This document shows, piece after piece, positions 23,628 to 32,575 of a DNA stretch of 64,000 nt. The translations under genes and the position numbers were made by a program. Position 1 is the stretch's first letter. Every line of letters begins with the position of its first letter. The stretch is from JACOMS01 sp051252005 (GTDB taxonomy: Bacteria > Pseudomonadota > Alphaproteobacteria > Caulobacterales > Maricaulaceae), in NCBI GenBank assembly GCA_051252005.1, contig JBPOEZ010000005.1:253955-317954 (forward strand). Reading direction: 5' to 3'. Below the pieces are notes generated by a model. The model was not told the DNA's origin, ran no database searches, and saw nothing but the letters and a program-made list of their open reading frames with translations.

Positions 23628-24005
23628 TTAGGCGGCAACCGTGTGTGGTTGGCTTGCGTGCTTCTTGGCAACTTCAACAAGTGCTTTGAACGCTTCGGGC
23701 TCGTTTCCGGCCATGTCGGCAAGGATTTTACGGTCCAAAGAGATACCGGCTTTGTTGAGGCCATCCATGAAACGACCATAAGTGATACCGTGAGCGCGGG
23801 CACCGGCGTTAATACGCTGGATCCAGATCGCGCGGAACTGACGTTTTTTCAGTTTACGGCCAATGTAGGCGTACTGACCGGCTTTTTCGACGGCTTGGTT
23901 AGCAATACGGAATGTATTTTTACGGCGGCCGCGGTAACCCTTGGCTGCATCAATAATTTTTTTGTGGCGGGCGTGTTTAGTAACGCCCCGTTTTACGCGT
24001 GACAT
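23628..24005 (-). CDS. rplT: 50S ribosomal protein L20
   Basis: L20 binds 23S rRNA and is needed for early 50S assembly. The 125-aa sequence starts MSRVKRGVTKHARHKKIIDAAKGYRGRRK and contains YAYIGRKLKKRQFRAIWIQRINAGAR, both typical of L20. It follows rpmI by 37 nt on the same strand. The adjacent rpmI-rplT order is standard; infC, which often heads this operon, is 3.4 kb upstream and separated by two genes on the other strand. Confidence 0.98.
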   Translation of the reverse strand: MSRVKRGVTKHARHKKIIDAAKGYRGRRKNTFRIANQAVEKAGQYAYIGRKLKKRQFRAIWIQRINAGARAHGITYGRFMDGLNKAGISLDRKILADMAGNEPEAFKALVEVAKKHASQPHTVAA

Positions 24006-24042
24006 AGTCTACTCCAAACTGGAAATGATTTTACGGCGGGAA

Positions 24043-24243
24043 TTAGCCGTTCGGCATGAATGATTTTTTGATACGTTTCGCATCGGTCTTGCAAAGCACA
24101 GTCGTGCCGCGAAGTTTACGAATTTGATCGTTTGTACGCTTGATCATACCGTGTTGCTTACCAGCTTGTCCGGCTTTTACTTTGCCAGAGGCTGTCAGTT
24201 TGAAGCGCTTTTTGGCGCCTGACTTGGTCTTCATTTTTGGCAT
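24043..24243 (-). CDS. rpmI: 50S ribosomal protein L35
   Basis: This small basic protein of 66 aa reads MPKMKTKSGAKKRFKLTASGKVKAGQAGKQHGM and ends in the usual K-R-I-K-K-S-F-M-P. GGAGACC stands just before the ATG. The 200-nt leader upstream contains a TCCCC/GGGGA hairpin, which could take part in feedback by L20 as known in other bacteria; that is only a suggestion. Confidence 0.98.
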   Translation of the reverse strand: MPKMKTKSGAKKRFKLTASGKVKAGQAGKQHGMIKRTNDQIRKLRGTTVLCKTDAKRIKKSFMPNG

Positions 24244-24447
24244 TTCGGTCTCCTAATAATGGCCGCTTGGAGTGAAGTATCCATGCGGCGGGCCTTTTGA
24301 ACCAGCAGGCATGCCATTAGCCAACGTGGTTGCTCCCCAAAAAGGGGATAGCGGCTTATAGCGGGATATTCTGCGAATGCAAGCGGGGAGATGCATATTG
24401 ACGCGAAGAGTTTGCGGCTTAATGTTGAGGCCGTAAAAGGGGGAGAT

Positions 24448-25954
24448 ATGAGACGAGTTATAGGCGCGCTTTTGGCGCTTTTATCTGCCCTTATGGCGCC
24501 TTTAGCCGCTGCGGAGTGGGTCGAGGCCCGTTCAGAGAACTTTGTTTTTCGCGGCGATGTCAGCGCTAAGGACGCGCAAATGTTTGTGCGCGATTTGGAG
24601 GTGTTTCGCCGGAACATATTTGAGGCGCTTGTCGCCGAAGGTGCGCCTGAGCCTATTCCCGTTCAGATTTATGCAATTCGCGATAAAAAGCAGATCAAAC
24701 AAATTTTCGGGCAGTCCGATTTCGCGGGTCTTTATCAAACGAACTTGCAAGGCCCAGCGTTCATTTTGAACTCTAAAAAGCAGCTACGGCGCGGCGACGC
24801 GGCGCGCAAAATCGCGTTCCATGAATATACGCATCACTTAAATCTCGCTTTACACGCAGCGGCAATATCCGCGCTGGTTTAATGAGGGTTACGCCGAATA
24901 TCTATCCACTCATGAAGTTAAGAGCGGCATGTTCAAGATCGGCGCGCCGGATAATAGCCACATCTATCCGCTCAAACAGCGCTCATGGTTTCCTATGAAC
25001 GTTTTGATTGGGTCACAAAATCAATATCCGTTTAGTATGGAGGAAAACTCTCGCGGCAACCGTGAGCTCCGGTCACAATTTTACGCGCAAAGCTGGCTCG
25101 CCGTGCATTATATTATGAGCCATGAGGACATGCGCAAAGGCCTGCGAAACTATTTGAGCCGCCTAGGTGAAAATGAGAACAGCCTCGAAGCTTTCACGGC
25201 TGCGTTCGAGATGACTCCGAAGCAGTTCGGCGCGCGCCTGAAAGCCTATTACAAAGACAATAAATATAAAGTCTCCGGCTATCATACCGACTTTGATCCA
25301 GACTCTATTGTGGTTGATGTTATGGAGCTGAGCGATGCGGCGTCGGACTATTACTTTGCCGAGGCGGCGCGCAACTTCCGGCTCAATCATGATCTTGCCA
25401 AAACGGCAGCCATATTTGATGCGCTTCCGGCGCAGGGCGCTTTAGCCGGAAACATATGGGCGGGCCGCGCTGCTATACGGGCTGAGAAGAAAGACTATAC
25501 TGGAGCGCAAGAGGCGATGAAAAAAGCCTTGGCCGCCGCACCGGAAGATTTGGCTTTGCATCAAATTGCGGGCGAAATTTTAATCATGCAATATAGCGAG
25601 GAGCGAAAGACGTTTTTGCTTGAAGCGGCCCGCGATCATTTTGCCAAGGTCTTGGGCGCAAACCCCGATGATCCGCGCGCGAACTATCAATATGCGGTTA
25701 GCTGCGGGCAAGTGGACTGTCCAGAGGAGATGGCGCGGCGCGCGGCGCTTCTCGCACAAAGCTATTTTCGCAACGCCGCATTTGCCGGAACTAATCTCAA
25801 TTTGGCGGGGGCGCTGCATGACGCAGGCGAATATGGAGTCATAAAAGAGATCGCTAACTTTGCCATCATTTGGGGCCAAGACGCGCCTGTGCGGATGGGC
25901 GGGCAAATGTTATTGAGGCGCGTGAAGCAATATGAAGACGACCTAAAGGAATAG
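24448..25954 (+). pseudogene. Frameshifted secreted zincin/TPR protein (paralog of the next gene)
   Basis: One frame runs from ATG 24448 (GGGGGAGAT before it) with a signal peptide (MRRVIGALLALLSALMAPLAAAEW) to HEYTHHL and then stops at 24882. The next frame continues in place with YPRWFNEGYAEYLSTHE and about 340 residues including TPR-like helices. Reading frame +1 from about 24840 restores a stretch of the same length as in the neighbour (H-H-L plus 16 residues to the Glu-Gly). A single extra base in the A-run near 24838-24842 therefore explains the break. The HExxH zinc site and the downstream Glu are split, so the gene is broken unless this is a sequencing error. Confidence 0.85.
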
Positions 25955-25957
25955 GCC

Positions 25958-27592
25958 ATGTTGTCAGTGATTAAAAATATTAAGCTGCGCGAAATACTAG
26001 CGGCTACCGTCATGATTGTGTGCGGAGTGCTTTGGGGGCAAATGGCCTCGGCGCAGTCTCAGATCGTGCGAGAAGACTGGACGCCGCTGGGCGAGGAACC
26101 CGCGATCGTTGACATTGCGGCCATGAAAACGCGCGCGGAGTCGGGCGAAGCCTTTACGTTTGAATCAGATAATTTTGTCATGTCAGGCCGCATCGATAAA
26201 GAAGGTGGGCAGGCGCTTCTGGCTGATTTGGAGAGCTTTCGCGCGGCTGTGTTGCTCGCGATTGGCGAGGACTACGCTGCGGAGCCGCAGAAGCTGGAAG
26301 TGTTCTACGCAGCGGATAATGAGGATTTTGAATTTACAACAAACCGCCCAGGCGCGGGGGGGATTTACCGCCGAACGTTTGAGGCCCCTGTGTTCGTCAT
26401 CAATGGGTATTCGGGCGGTATTGGCGACTTTGGTCACCGGCAAATTGCCTACCATGAATTAACCCATCACCTTTTGGGGTCTTATTATCACGGGACGTTG
26501 CCCGTATGGCTCGGCGAGGGGCTGGCCGAGTATTTTTCGGCGTATGAACGCGCCGAGGATGGCACCGTCACCATGGGTATGGCGATGCCGGAAAATATAG
26601 AAATGCTAAGCCGTTTTGATTGGATGACACCGCGCACATTACTGGAGTCTATTCACGATTACCCGTTCCGTTCCATGCGGCAGTCGGGCAATGGGTTTTC
26701 TTATGTTGATTTTTTCTATGCGCAATCTTGGCTTGCAGCGCATTATTTTCAAAGCGATAATGCCCGCTTAGAAAAACTCTCTGAGTTTAACCGCAGTCTT
26801 GATCCAGTGATGGACAGCGAGGAAATATTCTCCGGCGTGTTCGGATTTAATTACGCCATGTTTGAGAAAAATCTGAGGGCTTATTTGGCTGCTGGGGACT
26901 TTACGGCGCAATCCTTTGTGTCGCCGAAAGGTCCAGCCGATTTTGCCATGACTATAACGCCGCTAACGACGGAGGCGCTTTTGTTCCGGCAGGCCGAAGC
27001 CGCGCGCAAGATGATCGACGGAGATCAGGACGGCGAGCCGCTCTTGGCACTCTATACGTCGATTGAAAACGAAATAGGACAGGCGGAGTTAGCGCAGGCA
27101 CGGGCGCGGGCTTATTCGGATCAACGCGACTTTGTCAAAGCGGCAGAGTATGTAGATGTGGCCCTCTCTGCTGCGCCGGACGATAGCGAGGCAAAACGCA
27201 CCGCAGGCGTTATATTAATGAGCAAAAGCATCGCCGGAACCGTCCCTAACCCAGACGACATTAAGGCCGCGCGAGGCTATTTAAGGGCGGCAATCAAGGC
27301 GGCTCCTGATAATGTCGAAGCGCATTATTATTACGCCCTGTCCTATGTCATGACGGGGGACGACGCGCCTGCGTCCGTGTTGACGTCTGTTTATAAATCC
27401 GAAGCCTATCTAAGGGGCGCAGGCTTTGCCACGCAGCGCATGTTCCTCGCGCCAATATTGATGCAGCATAAAAAATATAAAGAAGCGCGCCCTCTAATTG
27501 AAGAGGTTCTGAAATGGAGCGACGATTACCAAGCGGAGCGCACGGCGCGGCAAATGAGGCGCATGCTCGATCGCTTAGAGAGCGGATTTTGA
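25958..27592 (+). CDS. Secreted zinc metallopeptidase-like protein with TPR repeats
   Basis: The 544-aa protein begins with a signal peptide (ILAATVMIVCGVLWGQMASAQ). A domain with YHELTHHLLG follows; HExxH plus the later WLGEGLAEYFSAY make a gluzincin-like zinc site, as in DUF1570-like peptidases. From about residue 350 there are TPR-like helices (AQARARAYSDQRDFVKAAEYVDVALSAAPDDSEAKRTAGV; ARGYLRAAIKAAPDNVEAHYYYALSYV). It starts 3 nt after the broken paralog, so both stem from a tandem duplication. It probably works in the periplasm; the substrate is unknown. Confidence 0.85.
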   Translation: MLSVIKNIKLREILAATVMIVCGVLWGQMASAQSQIVREDWTPLGEEPAIVDIAAMKTRAESGEAFTFESDNFVMSGRIDKEGGQALLADLESFRAAVLLAIGEDYAAEPQKLEVFYAADNEDFEFTTNRPGAGGIYRRTFEAPVFVINGYSGGIGDFGHRQIAYHELTHHLLGSYYHGTLPVWLGEGLAEYFSAYERAEDGTVTMGMAMPENIEMLSRFDWMTPRTLLESIHDYPFRSMRQSGNGFSYVDFFYAQSWLAAHYFQSDNARLEKLSEFNRSLDPVMDSEEIFSGVFGFNYAMFEKNLRAYLAAGDFTAQSFVSPKGPADFAMTITPLTTEALLFRQAEAARKMIDGDQDGEPLLALYTSIENEIGQAELAQARARAYSDQRDFVKAAEYVDVALSAAPDDSEAKRTAGVILMSKSIAGTVPNPDDIKAARGYLRAAIKAAPDNVEAHYYYALSYVMTGDDAPASVLTSVYKSEAYLRGAGFATQRMFLAPILMQHKKYKEARPLIEEVLKWSDDYQAERTARQMRRMLDRLESGF

Positions 27593-27629
27593 TCGTAGGG
27601 ATATGCCTGTATTCACGGCTTTAAAAACG

Positions 27630-27672
27630 AAAAACCCCGACGCATGCTGTCATGGCCGAGGTTGTTTTTTTA
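27630..27672. terminator. Bidirectional terminator between the zincin gene and infC
   Basis: An A-run, an imperfect stem (AACCCCG with CGAGGTT, inner GCATG/CATGGC) and a T-run (GTTTTTTT) lie between two convergent genes. The arrangement suits termination in both directions. Confidence 0.65.
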
Positions 27673-27687
27673 CTGTATGAAGGCGCT

Positions 27688-28230
27688 TTATTTCGGCGCG
27701 AGGACCATTGTCATCATGCGGCCTTCGGTTTTGGGTTCGAATTCAACTTTTGTGTCTTCTTCGAAATCCGCTTTCACGCGCTGTAGTAATGTCATGCCGC
27801 GGTCCATGTGAGCCATTTCGCGGCCCCTGAAACGGATCGTGACTTTTACCTTATCGCCCCGATCAAAGAAGCGGGTCATGGCGCGAGTTTTGACCTCGTA
27901 ATCATGGGTATCAATATTCGGACGCATCTTGATCTCTTTGATTTCTTGCGTGCGCTGGCTTTTACGAGCGGCAGCTTTTTTCTTTTGCTGTTCGAACCTA
28001 AGTTTGCCGTAATCCAAGATTTTACAAACGGGCGTATTCGGATTGGGGGCAACTTCTACCAAGTCCAGTCCAGCGGCGCGTGCAGCAGCCAACGCTTCGT
28101 CAATAGAGACGACGCCGCGTTTTTCACCGGTTTCTGTAATGAGAAGGACTTGGGGGGAATCGATTTCCCTATTTGTACGCGGTCCTTTAGGTTTCTTGGA
28201 CGGTGGCGCAGCGTGTGGTCGTCTAGCTAT
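27688..28230 (-). CDS. infC: Translation initiation factor IF-3, apparent AUA start
   Basis: IF-3 keeps ribosomal subunits apart and checks the start codon. The first ATG in frame (28092) would remove the N-terminal domain. The frame continues upstream with ARRPHAAPPSKKPKGPRTNREIDSPQVLLITETGEKRGVVSIDEALAAAR, which is normal IF-3, up to ATA at 28230-28228. AGGAG stands 8 nt before that codon and a stop lies five codons above it. The full length of 180 aa matches the family. E. coli infC starts with AUU for autoregulation, and a rare AUA here would work the same way. Automatic annotation could easily truncate this gene. Confidence 0.92.
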   Translation of the reverse strand: MARRPHAAPPSKKPKGPRTNREIDSPQVLLITETGEKRGVVSIDEALAAARAAGLDLVEVAPNPNTPVCKILDYGKLRFEQQKKKAAARKSQRTQEIKEIKMRPNIDTHDYEVKTRAMTRFFDRGDKVKVTIRFRGREMAHMDRGMTLLQRVKADFEEDTKVEFEPKTEGRMMTMVLAPK

Positions 28231-28367
28231 GAAAAAATCTCCTGTTTAGCCAATTTTGTAGGCTGTATATGGGCGCATGACGCCGTGTTTTCAAGCACGC
28301 ACTTTAAGAATCGCCCCTTTTCATGGGCCGTTGTGCCTGATTTGCAACAATCGGGAAGCAATCGCCG

Positions 28368-29483
28368 TTAATCCGGCTGAGCTACCAGTCTTTCATACAC
28401 GGCGAGCGTGTCGCGCTGTAGCCGAGCCTTGGAAAAGTTATCAGCAATATGCTTGCGGGCGCGAGGGCCGTCATAATTCGGCCAATTCAAAGCCTTTTGG
28501 ATCGCTTCGGCAAGAGATTTTGCATCGCCCGGAGTTGCGAGGTAGCCGGTTTCGCCGTCCAGAACCGTTTCGAGCGCGCCGCCGTGACCCGTTGCAACAA
28601 CGGGTCTTTGCATGGCCTGCGCTTCGGCGGCGATACGGCCAAACGCTTCTGGATCCGTAGAGGCAGAGAGGACAATATCCGCGCAGGCCATGGCCGCAGG
28701 AATTTGCGTGCTATGACCGGGGAAGGCGACTCTGTGCTCAACGCCGAGTTTTTTGCAAGCGAGCTTTAGCTCATCAACAAATTCATCTCGCCCCTGTGCG
28801 TCGCCAAGGCATATAAGCGCGCAATTACTCGGTAGAAGATGCAGGGCTTCGATGGCGACTAACTGGCCTTTCCACCGCGTAAGACGGCCGGGCAAAAGAA
28901 TAAGCCTATGGTCAAGCGGAACATCCCATTGCGCAAACTGAGCCTCGATCTCTTTTTTATCTATTTTATCAAGGTCAAATTTTTCCATATCGACACCGCG
29001 CGGGATGACGATGATTTTGTCTTCGGGCGTGCCATGTTCTGCAATGATATGTTTTTTGGTAAAGCCGGAGTTGGCGATAATTAAATCGGCCTTCGTCATA
29101 ATGGCATTATATCCGCGCTTAAGGCCGGACTTGGCGTTATAAATACCGTGATAGGTCGTGAGAAACGGCGTGCCGGTTTGCGAGGCGGCGGCGCGGGCGG
29201 GCCAAGCCGGAGCCCGTGAGCGCGCATGGACGAGGTCAATATTATGGGTCTTGATGATGTCGACGAGCGTTTTGGTGTTGCGTCTGAACTTAAGTAGATT
29301 TTTACTGCCAACCGGAAATTTGTGCAAGACACCGCCAAGGGCTTCAAGTTCTTCTTCGAGGCGCCCGCCTGCGCTCGCCACATGTGCGCCGTGTCCGGCG
29401 GCGCGCAAGGCCTCCACCATTTCAAGGGTCGTCCGTTCAACGCCTCCGGCATTGAGTTCAGGCACGATTTGGAGCACATTCAT
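28368..29483 (-). CDS. Glycosyltransferase family 4 (GT-B fold)
   Basis: The N-terminus MNVLQIVPELNAGGVERTTLEMVEALR has the acceptor-side Gly-Gly-Val-Glu-Arg loop of GT4 enzymes. The C-terminal half has LLPGRLTRWKGQLVAIEAL, STDPEAFGRIAAEAQAMQRPVVATGHGGALE (the E-x7-E nucleotide-sugar motif) and GETGYLATPGD. It probably transfers a sugar to a lipopolysaccharide or polysaccharide precursor at the inner membrane. The donor and acceptor cannot be told. It is divergent from the hydrolase gene, 37 nt apart. Confidence 0.93.
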   Translation of the reverse strand: MNVLQIVPELNAGGVERTTLEMVEALRAAGHGAHVASAGGRLEEELEALGGVLHKFPVGSKNLLKFRRNTKTLVDIIKTHNIDLVHARSRAPAWPARAAASQTGTPFLTTYHGIYNAKSGLKRGYNAIMTKADLIIANSGFTKKHIIAEHGTPEDKIIVIPRGVDMEKFDLDKIDKKEIEAQFAQWDVPLDHRLILLPGRLTRWKGQLVAIEALHLLPSNCALICLGDAQGRDEFVDELKLACKKLGVEHRVAFPGHSTQIPAAMACADIVLSASTDPEAFGRIAAEAQAMQRPVVATGHGGALETVLDGETGYLATPGDAKSLAEAIQKALNWPNYDGPRARKHIADNFSKARLQRDTLAVYERLVAQPD

Positions 29484-29520
29484 GGGTAAGTCTCGAATCT
29501 CATAGGGAGGTCATAACATC

Positions 29521-30375
29521 ATGACGGTCGTTCCGCCTGTAAAAACTTTGCCGCAAGAAAACTTATCTGCGGAAAGTCTCACTACGTATTTTTTAATAGC
29601 GCCTGGATATGCTGGCTCCTACGAGGAGGCAATCGCCTATAAGAAGACAGACACAAAAGAGGGGAAGGTCGGTCCGACTATCATTTGGTGCGGCGGGCTG
29701 AAGTCCGACATGGAAGGCGGAAAAGCGCTGCACCTTCATGATTGGGCGCTGCGAACGGGGCGAGGCTTTGTGCGCTTTGATTATTTCGGTCACGGCGAAA
29801 GCAGCGGGCGATTTCGCGACGGGACGGTGTCGCGCTGGGGCCGCGATGTGGTTCAGATTATGGACGAGCTTACGTCGGGCGATGTTATTCTGGTTGGTTC
29901 TTCTATGGGCGGCTGGGCTTCATTGCTTGCCATGCTCGAGCGGCCAGAACGGGTTAAGGCGATGCTTTTAATTGCGCCTGCGCCGGACTTTACGGAAAAA
30001 CTCATGTGGGCCAACTGGCCAGAAGAGGCGCGCCGCGCGGTCACGGAAGACGGCATACATTATGAACCGTCGGATTATGACGAGCCGTATGAATATAGCC
30101 GAGACTTAATAGAAGACGGACGAGCGCATCAAATTTTAGATGCACCAATTGAGTTTGACGGTCCTGTGCACATCCTGCAAGGCGCGCAAGATGCTGTGGT
30201 GCCGTGGGATCACTCTCGCAGATTAGTAGACGTTTTGACGGCCCGCGATGTGACGTTTACACTGGTAAAATCCGGCGATCACAGCCTGTCCCGACCAGAG
30301 GATTTAGACCGTCTTGAACGCGCGATTGAGGCGCTTTGCACGAAAGTCACAGGCGTTAGAGGTGTGGCATGTTAA
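29521..30375 (+). CDS. Alpha/beta hydrolase (ABHD10/palmitoyl-thioesterase-like)
   Basis: The 284-aa protein shows IIWCGGLKSDMEGGKALHLHDWALRTGRGFVRFDYFGHGESSG, the nucleophile elbow GSSMGGW, the acid in LQGAQDAVVPWDHS and the final His in KSGDHSLSRPEDLD. The F-D-Y-x-G-H-G-x-S-x-G motif is shared with ABHD10-type thioesterases. The substrate is unknown. GGAGG stands before ATG 29521. Its 3' end overlaps the start of the next gene by 7 nt, giving a run hydrolase - membrane protein - prmC. Confidence 0.9.
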   Translation: MTVVPPVKTLPQENLSAESLTTYFLIAPGYAGSYEEAIAYKKTDTKEGKVGPTIIWCGGLKSDMEGGKALHLHDWALRTGRGFVRFDYFGHGESSGRFRDGTVSRWGRDVVQIMDELTSGDVILVGSSMGGWASLLAMLERPERVKAMLLIAPAPDFTEKLMWANWPEEARRAVTEDGIHYEPSDYDEPYEYSRDLIEDGRAHQILDAPIEFDGPVHILQGAQDAVVPWDHSRRLVDVLTARDVTFTLVKSGDHSLSRPEDLDRLERAIEALCTKVTGVRGVAC

Positions 30376-30827
30376 GTGTATTGCCGACAGCGGCGCTTGT
30401 AATACTGGTTTTCGTCGTTGGCTTTCCGGCTTTTTGGTACGCGATCGTGTTCTTGATAAGCCGAATGGGCGCGTGGGCAGCATTGGCGCAACATTACAGC
30501 ACGTCCAATAGTCTGCCAGAACCAAAGCGGGCTTGGCGGACGATGGCGTTTCGAAAGTCGTTTATAAGAATGGCAAATTATGGGAACATCGTCACCTACC
30601 GCGTTGATCCTGACGCTTTATATTTGTCGATTATGGTGATGTTTCGCCCGGGGCACCCTACGCTCCGTATACCTTTTGCAGATATAGAGATAAAAAAAGA
30701 TGTCGGCTACTTTGGCAGGCAAGCGCATTTGACCATAGCCCGCGAGCCAGACTGGCGTGTTATCATGCAAATGTCTGATATTCACTGGATCGAAGAGCAG
30801 CAGGCCGAGAAGACGAAACCGCAGTGA
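30369..30827 (+). CDS. Membrane-anchored hypothetical protein (152 aa)
   Basis: A single strong hydrophobic segment at the N-terminus (VLPTAALVILVFVVGFPAFWYAIVFLI) is followed by a soluble domain of about 115 residues rich in beta-strand pattern (NIVTYRVDPDALYLSIMVMFRPGHPTLRIPFADIEI). I do not recognise a family with a known role. It overlaps the hydrolase gene upstream by 7 nt and prmC downstream by 4 nt, so it is cotranscribed with both. Confidence 0.8.
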   Translation: MLSVLPTAALVILVFVVGFPAFWYAIVFLISRMGAWAALAQHYSTSNSLPEPKRAWRTMAFRKSFIRMANYGNIVTYRVDPDALYLSIMVMFRPGHPTLRIPFADIEIKKDVGYFGRQAHLTIAREPDWRVIMQMSDIHWIEEQQAEKTKPQ

Positions 30828-31699
30828 CACTTTCAGGCTATAAACGCGGGCTTATCGCCAAACTGCGCGGCGGAGGCAGGGGAGGTGTGGATAGTCCAGA
30901 CCTAGATGCGCGCCTGTTGATTATGGCGGGTACAGGGTGGACGCAGACGGATATTATACTTCGCGGCGATGACGATCTGCCTGACAGTATGATAGGTAAA
31001 ATTGACGCTATGGCAGAGCGCCGTCTTGCGGGTGAACCTATCGACCATATCTTGGGTGCTCGCGAATTTTACGGGCGCGCATTTGAGATTTCCAAAGATG
31101 TGCTATCGCCAAGACCTGAAACCGAAGGGCTTGTAGACGCCGCGCTAAAATCTCTAAACGGGCTGCGTGCGCCGTATATTTTAGATCTCGGCACGGGATC
31201 CGGCGCAATTATTATAACGCTTCTGTCTGAAATCTTAGGCGCAAGCGGGCTTGCGGTGGATATGTCAGATGCGGCTTTAACTGTAGCGCAGACCAACGCT
31301 CGTAAGCACACAGTGCATGAGCGATTGAACTTTGTTTGCGGTTCTTGGCTGGGTCCTGTGGAGGGTGTCTTTGACCTTATCGTTTCAAACCCGCCTTATA
31401 TAACGGAGGCCGCGATGAAAGAACTGTCCCGTGAGGTCACAGAGTTTGATCCGCATATGGCGCTTTACGGCGGGTCTGACGGGCTCGGCCCGTACCGCGT
31501 GATTATACCCGAGGCCAAGGCCTATTTGAAAGCCGGCGCAGAGCTTATATTCGAAATCGGCTATGACCAAGGGGCGGCTGTCGCGGCGTTAATGACAGAG
31601 CATGGTTATGAGGGGGTGCAAATCCTTAAGGACTTATCTGGTCATGACAGGGTTGTTACTGGGAAAACCGCTCATGAAATAAACGAGATAAAACCGTAA
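30824..31699 (+). CDS. prmC: Release factor glutamine N5-methyltransferase PrmC
   Basis: PrmC methylates the glutamine of the GGQ motif in peptide release factors. The N-terminal helical domain leads to LAGEPIDHILGAREFYG and DVLSPRPETEGLVDAAL. The Rossmann part has ILDLGTGSGAIIITLL (SAM motif I) and VSNPPYI, the catalytic NPPY. GTG 30824 overlaps the previous stop by 4 nt. prfA is not directly upstream as in many relatives, but the DUF4167 gene downstream is a familiar alphaproteobacterial neighbour. Confidence 0.95.
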   Translation: MTLSGYKRGLIAKLRGGGRGGVDSPDLDARLLIMAGTGWTQTDIILRGDDDLPDSMIGKIDAMAERRLAGEPIDHILGAREFYGRAFEISKDVLSPRPETEGLVDAALKSLNGLRAPYILDLGTGSGAIIITLLSEILGASGLAVDMSDAALTVAQTNARKHTVHERLNFVCGSWLGPVEGVFDLIVSNPPYITEAAMKELSREVTEFDPHMALYGGSDGLGPYRVIIPEAKAYLKAGAELIFEIGYDQGAAVAALMTEHGYEGVQILKDLSGHDRVVTGKTAHEINEIKP

Positions 31700-31848
31700 A
31701 AAGGGCTTGGCCGTTTGGACGGGGTTTGCTAGGCATAATGCGCACGTCGGCGGATTAAATACTAATCCCGGCCTGCGAGAAGCCCACATAGGATGAAAGC
31801 GCCGCATTAGAAGCCGCGCGCATAGGGATATTTTTAAGGACAAAGCGT

Positions 31849-32517
31849 ATGAAACGCCAACGCGGACGTAACCGTCGTAATAACAACAGCAATAATAATT
31901 ATAACAATAATAATAACAGCAACCGCTCTATGGACAGTAACGGTCCTGACGTAAAAGTTCGCGGTAATGCTAGCCAAATTCATGATAAATATGAAGCGCT
32001 CGCCCGCGATGCCGCCTCTAGCGGAAGCCGCGTCAAAGCTGAAAACTACCGTCAACATGCTGAGCATTATCTGCGGATGATGAACGCGCAGGAAGCGGCC
32101 AAACAAGCGGCTCGCGAAGAAGCCGAAGCGCGCGAAGAGAAAAAACGCGCCGCCAATAGCCGAGCTGAAAATAACCGCTCTGATAATAACGATTCTGATA
32201 ACTCGGATAATGATGGCAGAAAATCCCGTCGTCATCCGCCGCGCGGGCGTCAAAAACAAGACGAATCGTCTGATAATGCTGAGGCCAGCAATGCTACGGA
32301 CGCGGATGCATCTGCTGATGTTGATACCCCCGTTAAAAAAGCGCCTGTAAAAAAGGCAAAGAAAGCTCCTGCGGAAAAAGCGCCGAAAGAAAAAGTGGCC
32401 GAAGACAATACGGCCGAAACAGACAGCATCGAACCTTCCGAAGAGGCCGCGCCTCGCCGCCGCCGTGCTCCGGCTCGTAAAAAGGCGCCTGTTGTTACGG
32501 CGACCGCCGCAGAATAG
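31849..32517 (+). CDS. DUF4167 domain protein, Asn-rich and low complexity
   Basis: The N-terminus is MKRQRGRNRRNNNSNNNYNNNNNSN, a long Asn/Arg tract. The conserved block VKVRGNASQIHDKYEALARDAASSGSRVKAENYRQHAEHYLRMMN follows, which defines DUF4167. The remainder is disordered: acidic stretches with DNA-like repeats of Asp/Asn, then Lys/Ala-Pro repeats (VKKAPVKKAKKAPAEKAPKEK) and an Arg-rich end. Such basic, flexible proteins may bind nucleic acid, but no function is established to my knowledge. AAGGA lies upstream of ATG 31849. Confidence 0.92.
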   Translation: MKRQRGRNRRNNNSNNNYNNNNNSNRSMDSNGPDVKVRGNASQIHDKYEALARDAASSGSRVKAENYRQHAEHYLRMMNAQEAAKQAAREEAEAREEKKRAANSRAENNRSDNNDSDNSDNDGRKSRRHPPRGRQKQDESSDNAEASNATDADASADVDTPVKKAPVKKAKKAPAEKAPKEKVAEDNTAETDSIEPSEEAAPRRRRAPARKKAPVVTATAAE

Positions 32518-32575
32518 CGCTCTATTTTAAACTTGTCCCCTTCCTAGGGGGCATTTGCGCCCCTATAAGGGTGGG

